Notes: a model not told the origin generated them from the sequence alone. A stretch of 12,318 nucleotides of DNA from Anaerolineales bacterium (GCA_020847355.1 JADLCG010000232.1:1-12318); one strand, 5' to 3'; counted from the stretch's first letter, positions 1-7,398 are shown. Numbers and translations are program-made.

Positions 1-299
1 AAGCGCACCTTTCTGGAATTGTAGATATTCAGCTTCGTTATGTTAGCAAACTGCTGACAGATAAAGGCTATCAGTTGGAAGTGAGCGAAGCGGCGCGCGA
101 ATATTTGACCGAAGTCGGCTACGATGCAGATTTTGGCGCCCGTCCGCTCAAACGCGCCATCCAACGCGAACTGCAAGACCCGCTGGCGTTGAAAATCCTC
201 TCCGGCGACTTTCAGGAAGGAGATGTGATCCAAGTAGATCGCGGCACAGCAGGCTTGGTCTTCTCCGCCGCAATTCAAGGGGAAGCGGTGGAAGCATAA
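1..299 (+). CDS. clpB: ClpB chaperone, C-terminal end (5' truncated by window)
   Basis: The reading frame is open from base 3 (the gene enters from the left) to a TAA at 297-299, giving the last 98 residues. It starts in the late AAA+ 2 small domain (HLSGIVDIQLRYVSKLL) and contains the ClpB signature GYDADFGARPLKRAIQRELQ, then PLA-LKIL-SGDFQEGD and a short tail. In the family this region is the D2 small subdomain that packs the hexamer of the ATP-driven disaggregase, which works with DnaK/DnaJ on cytoplasmic aggregates. The RAIQRELQDPLA form fits ClpB better than ClpA/ClpC, but those paralogues cannot be excluded without the middle domain. The gene ends with a strong hairpin (307-339), so it is transcribed separately from what follows. 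Confidence 0.93.
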   Translation, partial: AHLSGIVDIQLRYVSKLLTDKGYQLEVSEAAREYLTEVGYDADFGARPLKRAIQRELQDPLALKILSGDFQEGDVIQVDRGTAGLVFSAAIQGEAVEA

Positions 300-306
300 G
301 TAAATT

Positions 307-339
307 TCAGCGCTTAGAAGTTAAACTTCTAAGCGCTGA
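307..339 (+). terminator. Hairpin terminator after clpB
   Basis: A perfect 15-bp inverted repeat (307-321 pairing with 325-339) has a 3-base TAA loop and starts 7 bases after the clpB stop. The 3' side is T-rich (TTCATTTTC) rather than a clean T-run, and the 5' side has AAATTT, so it is a moderate to strong terminator for clpB. It also insulates the next gene. Confidence 0.8.
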
Positions 340-399
340 TTCATTTTCGCCTCCTTAAAAAAAGATTAATATTTATAAGTCTGTTTTTTTCTTTGCGGG

Positions 400-425
400 T
401 ATACTGCCGCGTTAATGGCAGTATA
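400..425. promoter_or_regulatory. 9-bp dyad upstream of the CbiX-like gene
   Basis: TATACTGCC at 400-408 is exactly complementary to GGCAGTATA at 417-425, with an 8-base spacer (GCGTTAAT). There is no T-run after it and it ends 28 bases before the start codon, so a terminator is unlikely. It could be an operator for a dimeric repressor or a 5'-leader hairpin. A -10-like TATACT falls in the left arm, but I could not place a convincing -35. The rest of 340-453 is AT-rich and holds only the ribosome binding site. Confidence 0.5.
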
Positions 426-440
426 TTTATAGTTTATAGA

Positions 441-446
441 AAAGGA
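441..446 (+). promoter_or_regulatory. Ribosome binding site of the CbiX-like gene
   Basis: AAAGGA at 441-446 lies 7 bases before the ATG at 454, which fixes the start of this gene. Confidence 0.75.
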
Positions 447-453
447 AATAAGC

Positions 454-1299
454 ATGACGGAACAAAAAATCGGTTTGTTATTGGTAAATCATGGCTCGCA
501 TTCAAAAACTTGGCGGCAAGCCCTCCTAGATTTAGAAGCCAGCGCGCGCGATCGCATTCTCTCAAGCGGAACTATTCAAGGCGTGAAAACCGCCCACATG
601 GAATATACCGAACCTTCCATCGCTACTCAGATGAAAGCCTTCGATCAAGAAGGCTTTAGCGACGTAATTGTCGTGCCGATATTTTTAACAGTCAGTTCGC
701 ATTCGGCAGACGATATCCCCACTATTCTAGGGCAAAAAGACGACGCCCAAATTATTGCCAGCCTTGAAGCTGAAAAAATCGAACGCTACCTGCCAAGCGC
801 CAAGGTACATATCACCCCCCTGCTTGACTTCACCGATGTTTTGCAAAAGAACGTACTCAGACGCTCGCAAGCATTATCCAAGCGCCCGGAACAGGAAGGC
901 TTGGTCTTAATCGGTTATGGCGATCAGGATTACGATAGCGAATGGACGGAACTTTTCAACAAGGTGGCAGAATACGTCAAACTTAATAGCGGCATCAACG
1001 ATCATAGTCACGGTTGGTGCGGGCATCTCGTACATTACAATCCTGCCGAAACAGTCGCGGCGATCAATACCATTCTGGAGAGGAAAGAGCAAGCCATCGT
1101 CATCCCAGTACTTGTCGCTTACGACGAAATGTTCCAAAAGAATATTATCGGGCGCGGAGTCGAGCAAATCGAAAACCACGCAGAGAAAATTTTATATAAC
1201 GCCGATGCAATCCTGCCTGATCCGCAAATTGAAGATTGGGTGATCAAGATCAGCCATGCATACGCAAAGGAAATTAGCGAAGCGGTGATCCCAGCTTAA
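454..1299 (+). CDS. CbiX/SirB-like two-domain sirohydrochlorin chelatase family protein
   Basis: 281 residues. The N-terminal half matches the class II chelatase fold: VNHGSH with H13 near the start and FLTVSSHSADDIP with H83. Those are the two histidines that hold Co2+ or Fe2+ in CbiX/SirB enzymes, which insert metal into sirohydrochlorin for cobalamin or siroheme. The second half repeats the fold weakly: the metal-binding HGS is replaced by YGD (around 155-157), followed by a His/Cys-rich stretch HSHGWCGHLVH (184-194) and a VIPVLVAYDEMFQKN strand-helix. About 280 residues suits the long, two-domain form. No cobalamin, siroheme or other tetrapyrrole genes sit beside it, so the substrate and metal are not set by context. 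It has its own ribosome binding site and terminator. Family assignment is firm; exact enzyme activity is inferred. Confidence 0.8.
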   Translation: MTEQKIGLLLVNHGSHSKTWRQALLDLEASARDRILSSGTIQGVKTAHMEYTEPSIATQMKAFDQEGFSDVIVVPIFLTVSSHSADDIPTILGQKDDAQIIASLEAEKIERYLPSAKVHITPLLDFTDVLQKNVLRRSQALSKRPEQEGLVLIGYGDQDYDSEWTELFNKVAEYVKLNSGINDHSHGWCGHLVHYNPAETVAAINTILERKEQAIVIPVLVAYDEMFQKNIIGRGVEQIENHAEKILYNADAILPDPQIEDWVIKISHAYAKEISEAVIPA

Positions 1300-1311
1300 G
1301 CGATTAAATAA

Positions 1312-1347
1312 AGCAAGAAGCCGAGAGAACTCTCTCGGCTTCTTGCT
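1312..1347. terminator. Bidirectional terminator between convergent genes
   Basis: A perfect 17-bp stem (1312-1328 with 1331-1347) turns on ACTT at the tip. It lies between the stops of the CbiX-like gene (+, ends 1299) and the lipoprotein gene (-, ends 1365). The - strand side is followed by TTTATTTAAT and the + side by AAATAAATTTT, so it can end both transcripts. Confidence 0.85.
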
Positions 1348-1364
1348 AAATAAATTTTAGAAGC

Positions 1365-1823
1365 TTACTGCAGGGCAATCGTTACCGAAGTCGCGTTACC
1401 TTCAAATGGAACGCCGGCGATCACGATTTTCTTGCCGCTTTCGTGACCGTCAAAAGTCATGGAAAAAATCCCGCCAAAGTTTACGGTTAAATCTTTTTCC
1501 TCCGTATATCCTAAGGCGCTAAATTTTTCTTGATAGAATTTGATAATCTCATCGGCGCTCAGCTTAGTTGTATATGTGACCATCTCCGGCGTGCTGACAA
1601 TGTTGCTCGCATCAGCAGTCATTGGGAACGGCGATTCGCCGCCCACCGTAACATTTCCGCCATCCGTACTCACTGGCGGCATAGTCGCAATTTCGCCGCT
1701 TTCGCTCGTCGCTGGCGGTGCTTGATAATTTTCAGTATTTCCATTGCCGCCCATCACCGTCTGGCAGGCTAAAGTCGAAACTGCCAAAGCCAAAATCGCC
1801 GTCAAAACCTTAAAATTTTTCAT
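1365..1823 (-). CDS. Small secreted lipoprotein, function unknown
   Basis: 152 residues from ATG at 1823. A GTG one codon upstream is in frame, but AGGAG sits 7 bases before the ATG and only 4 before the GTG. The N-terminus is a type II signal peptide: basic KNFK, a hydrophobic stretch (residues 6-15) and the lipobox-like STLAC with C20 as the lipidated residue. T and L at -3 and -2 make a permissive lipobox. Residues 21-70 are a low-complexity Gly/Ser/Thr/Pro/Asn linker. Residues 71-152 form a compact domain with YTTKLSADEIIKFYQEKF followed by beta-rich sequence (FSMTFDG, KKIVIAGVP, TSVTIALQ). Similar 'FYxexfxxxGY' domains occur in small exported proteins of this phylum, but no function is known to me. 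It is a monocistronic gene on the opposite strand to both neighbours. Confidence 0.8.
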   Translation of the reverse strand: MKNFKVLTAILALAVSTLACQTVMGGNGNTENYQAPPATSESGEIATMPPVSTDGGNVTVGGESPFPMTADASNIVSTPEMVTYTTKLSADEIIKFYQEKFSALGYTEEKDLTVNFGGIFSMTFDGHESGKKIVIAGVPFEGNATSVTIALQ

Positions 1824-1911
1824 CACAACTCTCCTAGTTCTAAATTTTCCATTTATTGTATTGTGGAAAAATCAATTGTGTATCCCCCATACAGTCCAGA
1901 ACGCCCAAAGG

Positions 1912-1917
1912 TATAAT
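1912..1917 (+). promoter_or_regulatory. Perfect -10 box of the DUF255 gene (leaderless start)
   Basis: TATAAT at 1912-1917 puts transcription start at 1924 or 1925, and the ATG begins at 1925. No Shine-Dalgarno sequence is present (the bases before the ATG read CTCCGCC). The -35 region is poor (ATACAG at 17-bp spacing). The arrangement predicts a leaderless mRNA. Confidence 0.6.
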
Positions 1918-1924
1918 CTCCGCC

Positions 1925-3979
1925 ATGACCAACAGACTTTCACACTCCGCCTCCCCTTACCTGCTTCAACATGCAAATAACCCCGTGGATTGGTATCCCT
2001 GGGGCGAAGAAGCCCTCAACAAAGCTAAAGCTGAAAACAAACCGATCTTCCTCAGCATTGGCTATGCCGCTTGTCACTGGTGCCACGTCATGGCGCACGA
2101 ATCGTTTGAAGATGAAGATACCGCCAAATTGATGAACGAATTTTTCGTCAATATTAAAGTGGATCGTGAAGAACGCCCCGATTTGGACGCAATTTACATG
2201 CAAGCCACAATTGCGATGACCGGCTCTGGCGGCTGGCCCATGTCCGTCTTTCTCACGCCGGATTTGAAGCCATTTTACGCTGGAACCTACCTCCCGCCCA
2301 CGCGCAGTCACAACATGCCCGCATTCAAAGACGTTCTTTCCGGCTTAGCAAATGCTTGGAAGAACGATCGCGCCGAAATTGTAAAAGTCGGCGAACAACT
2401 TAGAAGCCACTTGCAACATCAAGCTAAAATTCAAATTGGCGAAACGAACTTGTCAGCACACTTAAATCCAATCGTCGGCGTGATTCAATCCACCTATGAT
2501 TGGGGCTATGGCGGTTGGGGCGATGCGCCCAAATTTCCGCAACCCATGACTCTGGAGTTCCTATTACAGCACGCCGTCTTGAATAAAAACGATGCAGATC
2601 TCAAATTAATTCGGCATTGTTTACACGCTATGGCGCGCGGCGGGTTGTACGACGTGCTAGGCGGCGGCTTTTCCCGTTACAGCATAGATCAACACTGGCG
2701 CATACCGCACTTTGAAAAAATGCTTTACGATAACGCCCTGCTCGCCCGCGTTTATTTACATGCCTGGCAGGTTACGAAAGAACCAGCCTGCAAAAAAATT
2801 GTCCAAGAGACGCTCGATTTCGCGGCGCGGGAAATGCTCAATGAACGCGGCGGATTCTATTCCTCATTGAACGCAGATTCAGAAGGCAAAGAAGGCACAT
2901 TTTATATTTGGACGCTTGCCGAGATTCGTGAAATTCTAAAAGAAGATTCCGATTTTTTTGAAGCGGCTTACGAAATCACCGCCAAGGGGAATTGGGCTGG
3001 GAAGATCGTATTACAAAAAGAGTTGGATGACGATTATCTAGCCGCCCGCTTCGGGCTTAATCTCGAAGCTGTTTCAGCGAAATTGGCAGATGCGCACGCC
3101 AAGCTTTTTGCCGCGCGCGAAAAGCGGATTCGCCCTAGCGCCGACGACAAGGTGATTACCGCTTGGAACGGGTTGATGCTCTCAACTCTTGCGGAAGCGG
3201 CTAGAATTTTTGGCGATTATCAAAAAGATGAATTAGCTAAAAAATATTATCTATTGGCTACGCGAAACGCTGAATTCCTATTATCTGAATTAAGACCCGC
3301 CGGCAAACTTCGCCGCGCTTGGCGCGACGGCAAAACGACGAATGATGTCTTCCTCGAAGATTACGCCGCCCTCGCGCTTGGCTTGCTGGAGTTATATCAA
3401 ACAGATTTTGACAACCGCTGGTTCAGTTTGGCAAAAGAACTAACCCATGAAATGATCGAGCTTTTTAGCGATCCCGAAGGCGGATTTTTCGATACGCCCA
3501 ACAACGGCGAGACGCTATTGATCCGCCCCAAAGAGATTCAAGATAATGCCACGCCTTCCGGAAATGCCCTCGCCTGCGAAGCGCTGATCAAATTGTACGC
3601 GTTTGACGATGAGCCGGATTATTTGGCGCGCGCTGAAAAAACCTTAGAGCTAGTTACCGATTCCATTTTGCGCTATCCGCTGGGCTTCGGCAAATGGCTG
3701 TCAGTGGCGGAAACTGCTCAGGGAAACATGAAACAAGCCGCAGTGTTGGGAGGGGCGGAAGACCTAAATTTCCAGATCTTACTTAATGCAATCAGAGTAA
3801 AATTCCGCCCAAATGTAGTCGTCGCCGCTTCGCCTTTCCCGATCGCAGAGCGCTCCCCCGCTTTGCTCAAAGAACGTATTTTATTAAATGGCAAAGCTAC
3901 CGCGTATTTATGCGAAGGGTTTATGTGCAAGAACCCAACTACGGAAGCGGATATTTTTGCCGAACAATTAAACGCTTGA
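1925..3979 (+). CDS. DUF255/YyaL (SPATA20-like) thioredoxin-domain protein
   Basis: 684 residues, the usual length for the family. ATG at 1925 is chosen because the conserved N-terminus is MTNRLSHSASPYLLQHANNP; an in-frame TTG at 1856 would only add 23 unlike residues. Residues 1-170 are a thioredoxin-like domain with the family CxxC as CHWC (C50, C53) in AACHWCHVMAHESFED, then VDREERPDLD and SGGWPMSVFLTPD. The rest is an alpha/alpha-barrel region like glycosidases and AGE epimerases (WGDAPKFPQPM, RIPHFEKMLYDNA, LNADSEGKEGTFYIW, KVITAWNGLM, FLEDYAAL, ATPSGNA). It ends with a second conserved Cys pair CEGFMC (C663, C668). Biochemical role is not established; a redox or disulfide-linked function is inferred from CxxC. 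No signal peptide, so cytoplasmic. The MgtC-family gene follows after 8 bases, so they are co-transcribed. Confidence 0.9.
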   Translation: MTNRLSHSASPYLLQHANNPVDWYPWGEEALNKAKAENKPIFLSIGYAACHWCHVMAHESFEDEDTAKLMNEFFVNIKVDREERPDLDAIYMQATIAMTGSGGWPMSVFLTPDLKPFYAGTYLPPTRSHNMPAFKDVLSGLANAWKNDRAEIVKVGEQLRSHLQHQAKIQIGETNLSAHLNPIVGVIQSTYDWGYGGWGDAPKFPQPMTLEFLLQHAVLNKNDADLKLIRHCLHAMARGGLYDVLGGGFSRYSIDQHWRIPHFEKMLYDNALLARVYLHAWQVTKEPACKKIVQETLDFAAREMLNERGGFYSSLNADSEGKEGTFYIWTLAEIREILKEDSDFFEAAYEITAKGNWAGKIVLQKELDDDYLAARFGLNLEAVSAKLADAHAKLFAAREKRIRPSADDKVITAWNGLMLSTLAEAARIFGDYQKDELAKKYYLLATRNAEFLLSELRPAGKLRRAWRDGKTTNDVFLEDYAALALGLLELYQTDFDNRWFSLAKELTHEMIELFSDPEGGFFDTPNNGETLLIRPKEIQDNATPSGNALACEALIKLYAFDDEPDYLARAEKTLELVTDSILRYPLGFGKWLSVAETAQGNMKQAAVLGGAEDLNFQILLNAIRVKFRPNVVVAASPFPIAERSPALLKERILLNGKATAYLCEGFMCKNPTTEADIFAEQLNA

Positions 3980-3987
3980 GAGGAACT

Positions 3988-4635
3988 ATGGAAACTAACT
4001 TAGACATCGCTGAAAATTTGATCAAAATTGGGATGGCGGTTTTGGTGGGCGGAATCATCGGCGCGGAGCGCGAATATCAAGACAAAGCCGCCGGATTTCG
4101 CACGATCATTTTGATCACTTTAGGGTCAACATTATTTACGATCTTTTCATTACTGCTTGACCCTGAAAATACGCAAACGCGAATTGCGGCAAATATCGTG
4201 ACTGGCATTGGCTTCTTGGGCGCGGGCGCAATTGTGCGCGAAGGCGGGCGCGTGGCTGGGCTAACCACCGCCTCAACCATTTGGCTGGCGGCGGCGCTGG
4301 GCATGGGTATAGGCGCAGGCGAGCTATATTTTGTATTCGTGGCGACTGTGGTTACGATTTTCGTGTTGGCGGTTTTTCCTCATTTCGAATCGCGGATTGA
4401 TAAGATCCGCGAGGCGCGCTCGTATGAAATCACCGTTGGCGCGGACGACTATGAAAAAATTGAAAATATCGCCGCGCTATTTCAGACTTTATCTTTGCGC
4501 GTCATTGAACGCCATCAAGCGAAGAATGAAAAATCTATCATCAGCGCGTGGAAAGCGGTTGGCTCGCCAAGCAATCACGATAAATTCGTACAAGTTATCA
4601 TTCGCGATAAAGGCATAAAAGAGTTAAATTATTAA
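3988..4635 (+). CDS. MgtC/SapB family membrane protein
   Basis: 215 residues. ATG at 3988 is preceded by GAGAGGA (3978-3984), which overlaps the stop codon of the upstream gene; an earlier in-frame ATG at 3910 lies inside the DUF255 gene and would add unrelated residues. Residues 1-135 hold the MgtC/SapB domain: GGIIGAEREYQDKAAGFRT, LITLGSTLF, RIAANIVTGIGFLGAGAI, REGGRVAGLTTASTIW, then a last hydrophobic helix (about 114-131). This gives four to five inner-membrane helices. Residues 145-215 form a soluble ACT-like alpha/beta tail (YEITVGADDYEKIENIAALF). MgtC proteins help bacteria survive low Mg2+ or acid stress, in Salmonella partly by restraining the F-type ATPase, and many homologues outside pathogens have no known role. 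It ends the two-gene operon at a strong terminator. Confidence 0.88.
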   Translation: METNLDIAENLIKIGMAVLVGGIIGAEREYQDKAAGFRTIILITLGSTLFTIFSLLLDPENTQTRIAANIVTGIGFLGAGAIVREGGRVAGLTTASTIWLAAALGMGIGAGELYFVFVATVVTIFVLAVFPHFESRIDKIREARSYEITVGADDYEKIENIAALFQTLSLRVIERHQAKNEKSIISAWKAVGSPSNHDKFVQVIIRDKGIKELNY

Positions 4636-4638
4636 GCT

Positions 4639-4676
4639 AAAAAAAAACAGGCTGTTTTCACAGCCTGTTTTTTTTA
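4639..4676. terminator. Bidirectional terminator between the MgtC and tatA genes
   Basis: A stem of seven G/C-containing pairs (CAGGCTG 4648-4654 with CAGCCTG 4661-4667) is extended by a long A-run (4639-4647) facing a T-run (4668-4675). The loop is TTTTCA. With poly-A on one side and poly-T on the other it is a classic intrinsic terminator in both directions, serving the convergent MgtC (+) and tatA (-) genes. Confidence 0.9.
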
Positions 4677-4681
4677 TTTTA

Positions 4682-4882
4682 TTACTTCTTCGCGTCTTGA
4701 TTTTCGCTTTGATTTTCAGTTTGATTTTCGGCAGTTTCGCCTTCTTTGCCGCCAAGCCCCTCGCGGAAAGATTTGATACTACGTCCCAATTCGCCTGCAA
4801 TCTTGCCAATGCGCCCCGGACCAAAGACCAAGATGACAATTAGCAGGATAATAATCCATTCAGAACCGCGCGGTAAGCCCAT
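4682..4882 (-). CDS. tatA: Twin-arginine translocase subunit TatA/TatE family
   Basis: 66 residues. Of two ATGs (4888 and 4882), the second is chosen: AAGGAG lies 7 bases before it but only 1 base before the first. The protein has the TatA layout: a very short periplasmic N-terminus (MGLPRGSEW), one membrane helix (about 9-20, IIILLIVILVF), the FG hinge (F20-G21), an amphipathic helix (GRIGKIAGELGRSIKSFREGL, about 23-43, split here by its turn) and a charged tail. TatA oligomers form the pore that lets folded proteins with twin-arginine signals cross the inner membrane together with TatC, which is not in this window. The tail is built from ENQ repeats (see 4697-4732). It lies 58 bases after fabH and probably belongs to the same transcript. 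Confidence 0.9.
   Translation of the reverse strand: MGLPRGSEWIIILLIVILVFGPGRIGKIAGELGRSIKSFREGLGGKEGETAENQTENQSENQDAKK
4697..4732. repeat. Three tandem 12-base repeats in the tatA tail
   Basis: Three consecutive copies of TTGATTTTCNNN (4697-4708, 4709-4720, 4721-4732) encode, on the - strand, ENQ-rich residues of the TatA tail (AENQTENQSENQD). The unit is a multiple of three, so gain or loss of copies keeps the frame. Confidence 0.8.
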
Positions 4883-4940
4883 AAACATACTCCTTAATTA
4901 AATTTCAACCCGATGGTATCACGATTCAGTTAAAACGTGG

Positions 4941-6047
4941 TTAGAGTTCCCGGCGAGACAAGACGCCTTCAATGTAACGCACAGCGCGTAAAAGCCATGA
5001 GCGAATCCGCGCAAAAAGGCGGTAGCGCGTAGGTCTCACATGTAGCTTGGGCGAGGGAATCGGTCCCGTCCACTCGGCGACCAAAGCTCCCCAAGTCAAG
5101 CCGCCGCCAAAGCCAACCAGAACGATCTTATCGCCGTTTTTGATCATGCCTTTTTGGACGGCTTCAACGGTGGCGATCGGGATCGAGGCTGTGGAGGTAT
5201 TTCCGTAACGCTCGACGTTGATCACAAATTTATCCATTGGCATTTTCAAGTATTTCGCGGCGGTCTCAATAATGCGATAGTTGGCTTGATGCGGCACGAT
5301 CCATTGAACATCGTCAGTGGTCATGCCGGCTAAATCCAAGGCTTCTTTCGCGGCGTAACCCATCACCCGCGTCGCAAAGCGGAAGACGGCTTTTCCATCC
5401 ATTTGAACGAAATGCTTGTTCTCGTGAACGGTCGTCTCGTTCGCCGGGAATCTTGCGCCGCCGCCGGGCAGAATCAGCGTATCCGCGCCGGAACCGTCAG
5501 AGTGCATCACTGCGGATAAAATTCCGCCGGGTTTATCGCTGGCTTGTAAAACGAACGCGCCCGCGCCATCGCCAAATAAAATACACGTGCTACGGTCTTT
5601 CCAATTCATAAATCGAGAGAGCGTTTCCGTACCGATAATTAAGGCGTTCTTGATCGCGCCGCTCCGAATGGATTGCGCCGCCATATTGGTAGCGAAGATA
5701 AAGCCGGTGCAAACTGCTTGAATATCGAACGCGCCGGCTTTCGTTGCGCCGATCTGATCTTGAATTAAGCAGGCGGTTGGGGGCCAAATGTATTCCGGCG
5801 AGGAACTGGTACAGATAATCAAATCAATGTCTGTAGGCGCTAAATTTGCAACTTCCAAGGCTTTCAAACTGGCTTCCACGCCCAAAGTGGACGGGAACTG
5901 ATCTTCTCGCGCGATGTGGCGCTCGCGTATGCCGGTTCTTTCACGAATCCATTGGTCGTTGGTATCCACCATTTTGGCGAGGTCGTCGTTAGTCAACACC
6001 GGCTCAGGCACGCTAATGCCCCAGCCAGTAATATGCGCATATGGCAT
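4941..6047 (-). CDS. fabH: Beta-ketoacyl-ACP synthase III
   Basis: 368 residues. FabH condenses acyl-CoA (acetyl-CoA or branched starters) with malonyl-ACP and so starts each fatty-acid chain in the cytoplasm. The catalytic triad is intact: C113 in DIQAVCTGF, H253 in VPHQANYRI and N283 in ERYGNTSTAS. Other family marks are WIRERTGIRERH (33-44), LFGDGAGAFVL and the C-terminal VGFGGGLTWGA. FabH is usually about 320-335 residues; this one has an additional tail of about 40 residues after EWTGP, rich in Arg and with aromatic and hydrophobic residues (RYRLFARIRSWLLRAVRYIE). The start is supported by AAAGGAGC five bases before the ATG. It begins 14 bases after fabF ends, so the two are co-transcribed. 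Confidence 0.95.
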   Translation of the reverse strand: MPYAHITGWGISVPEPVLTNDDLAKMVDTNDQWIRERTGIRERHIAREDQFPSTLGVEASLKALEVANLAPTDIDLIICTSSSPEYIWPPTACLIQDQIGATKAGAFDIQAVCTGFIFATNMAAQSIRSGAIKNALIIGTETLSRFMNWKDRSTCILFGDGAGAFVLQASDKPGGILSAVMHSDGSGADTLILPGGGARFPANETTVHENKHFVQMDGKAVFRFATRVMGYAAKEALDLAGMTTDDVQWIVPHQANYRIIETAAKYLKMPMDKFVINVERYGNTSTASIPIATVEAVQKGMIKNGDKIVLVGFGGGLTWGALVAEWTGPIPSPKLHVRPTRYRLFARIRSWLLRAVRYIEGVLSRREL

Positions 6048-6061
6048 TTTTGCTCCTTTGT

Positions 6062-7303
6062 TTATGCTTTCCAGCGGCTAATGATCAATGTGGCGTTATG
6101 CCCCCCAAAGCCAAACGAGTTGGACATTAAATGATCCGGCGTCGCTTTGCGGGAATGATTCGGGACGTAATCCAAATCGCAGACTGGATCTGGAGTCGTG
6201 TAATTAATTGTCGGCGGCAGGATATTATCCCGAACGGCTAAAGCGCAGAAGACCGCTTCCACCGCGCCGGAAGCGCCGAGCAAATGTCCGGTCATAGATT
6301 TAGTTGAAGAGACGGGAATTTGATAAGCCCGTTCGCCAAAGACAGCTTTGACCGCCGCCGTTTCGCTTTTATCGTTTAGCGGAGTTGAAGTGCCATGCGC
6401 ATTGATATAAGAAATATCCGCCGGAGTTAACTCCGCGTTCTTCAACGCCTCGCGCATGGAATTTGCCGCGCCGGCGCCGTTTTCAGCCGGAGCGGTGATG
6501 TGGGATGCGTCGTCAGTTGTGCCATAGCCGGAAAATTCGCACAAGATTTTTGCGCCGCGCGCCTGCGCAAATTCATAGGCTTCTAAAATTAGTATTCCGG
6601 CGCCCTCGCCCATCACAAAACCATCGCGGTCTTTATCAAAAGGGCGCGAGGCTTTGGTTGGATCATCGTTGCGCGTGGAAAGCGCCGTCATGGTGTTCAT
6701 CCCCGCCATCGTCAGACCGGCAATTGCGGCTTCTGAAGCGCCGGCAATCATCACGTCCGCCGCGCCGCGCCGAATCATCTCCGCCGCTTCGCCGAGCGCA
6801 TTCGTGCCGGAAGCGCAAGCCGTCGCCAATGCCATATTAGGTCCACGCACGCCAAAGCGAATGGCTAAACTTCCAGCGGCGCTATCGGAGATCATCATGG
6901 GGATTAGAAAAGGGCTGATGCGATCCGCGCCTCTTTCCCTGTAAACGTCATGTTGCTCGAACATTGTAAGCACGCCGCCGATGCCTGTTCCAATCAGAAC
7001 TCCAATTCGATCGCGATTCGAATCGTCAATCGCCAAAGCGGATTGAGCGAGCGCTTCGATGGTGGCGGCTGTGGCAAATTGCGTGAAGCGATCCATCTTA
7101 CGCGCCTCGCGCGCGCCAAATAAAGCCGCCGCGTCAAAGCCTTTTACCTCCGCCGCAAATTTAGTTTTGTGGGTACTAGCGTCAAAAGCCGTGATCGGCG
7201 CAACGCCTGATTTCCCCGCCAATAAAGCCTGCCATGTATCCTCGACATTATTACCCACCGGGCTAACGCACCCTAAGCCGGTAACGACTACTCGTTTCTT
7301 CAT
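6062..7303 (-). CDS. fabF: Beta-ketoacyl-ACP synthase II
   Basis: 413 residues, the usual length. FabF carries out the elongation condensation of acyl-ACP with malonyl-ACP. The active site is complete and falls at the same numbers as in the E. coli enzyme: C163 in TACASGTNA, H303 in NAHGTSTPLND and H340 in KSMTGHLLGASGA. The N-terminal VVVTGLGCVSPVGN, FDKDRDGFVMGEGA and the C-terminal SNSFGFGGHNAT are all present. AAGGAG lies 7 bases before the ATG. A hairpin upstream (7330-7364) separates it from the HAD-DinB gene, and fabH follows after 14 bases. The usual companions acpP, fabD and fabG are not in the window, so this is a split fab cluster. Confidence 0.96.
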   Translation of the reverse strand: MKKRVVVTGLGCVSPVGNNVEDTWQALLAGKSGVAPITAFDASTHKTKFAAEVKGFDAAALFGAREARKMDRFTQFATAATIEALAQSALAIDDSNRDRIGVLIGTGIGGVLTMFEQHDVYRERGADRISPFLIPMMISDSAAGSLAIRFGVRGPNMALATACASGTNALGEAAEMIRRGAADVMIAGASEAAIAGLTMAGMNTMTALSTRNDDPTKASRPFDKDRDGFVMGEGAGILILEAYEFAQARGAKILCEFSGYGTTDDASHITAPAENGAGAANSMREALKNAELTPADISYINAHGTSTPLNDKSETAAVKAVFGERAYQIPVSSTKSMTGHLLGASGAVEAVFCALAVRDNILPPTINYTTPDPVCDLDYVPNHSRKATPDHLMSNSFGFGGHNATLIISRWKA

Positions 7304-7329
7304 GCAAAGTCTCCTTGAATTTCCATATA

Positions 7330-7364
7330 AAAAGTTGAGACAAAAAACTCCCGTCCCAACTTTT
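7330..7364 (-). terminator. Hairpin between the HAD-DinB gene and fabF
   Basis: Arms 7330-7341 and 7353-7364 pair over 12 bp around an 11-base loop. The single mismatch seen on the + strand (A-C) becomes a G-U wobble in - strand RNA, which suggests the structure acts in the leftward transcript. In that direction the stem runs into TTTTTATAT, so it looks like a terminator about 35 bases after the HAD-DinB stop. A possible extended -10 (TG-T-TATTAT, - strand, about 7366-7374) overlaps its upstream edge, so it could also be a fabF leader element. Confidence 0.6.
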
Positions 7365-7398
7365 ATAATAACACCTAATTATGAGCGAAGACACGCCG

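Noticed and set aside
1856..1924. A longer DUF255 protein starting at the TTG at 1856
   Set aside because: The added 23 residues match nothing in the family, and the conserved N-terminus and -10 box both point to the ATG at 1925.
3910..3987. A longer MgtC-family protein starting at 3910
   Set aside because: The extra residues are the out-of-frame end of the DUF255 gene; GAGAGGA and the family start support 3988.
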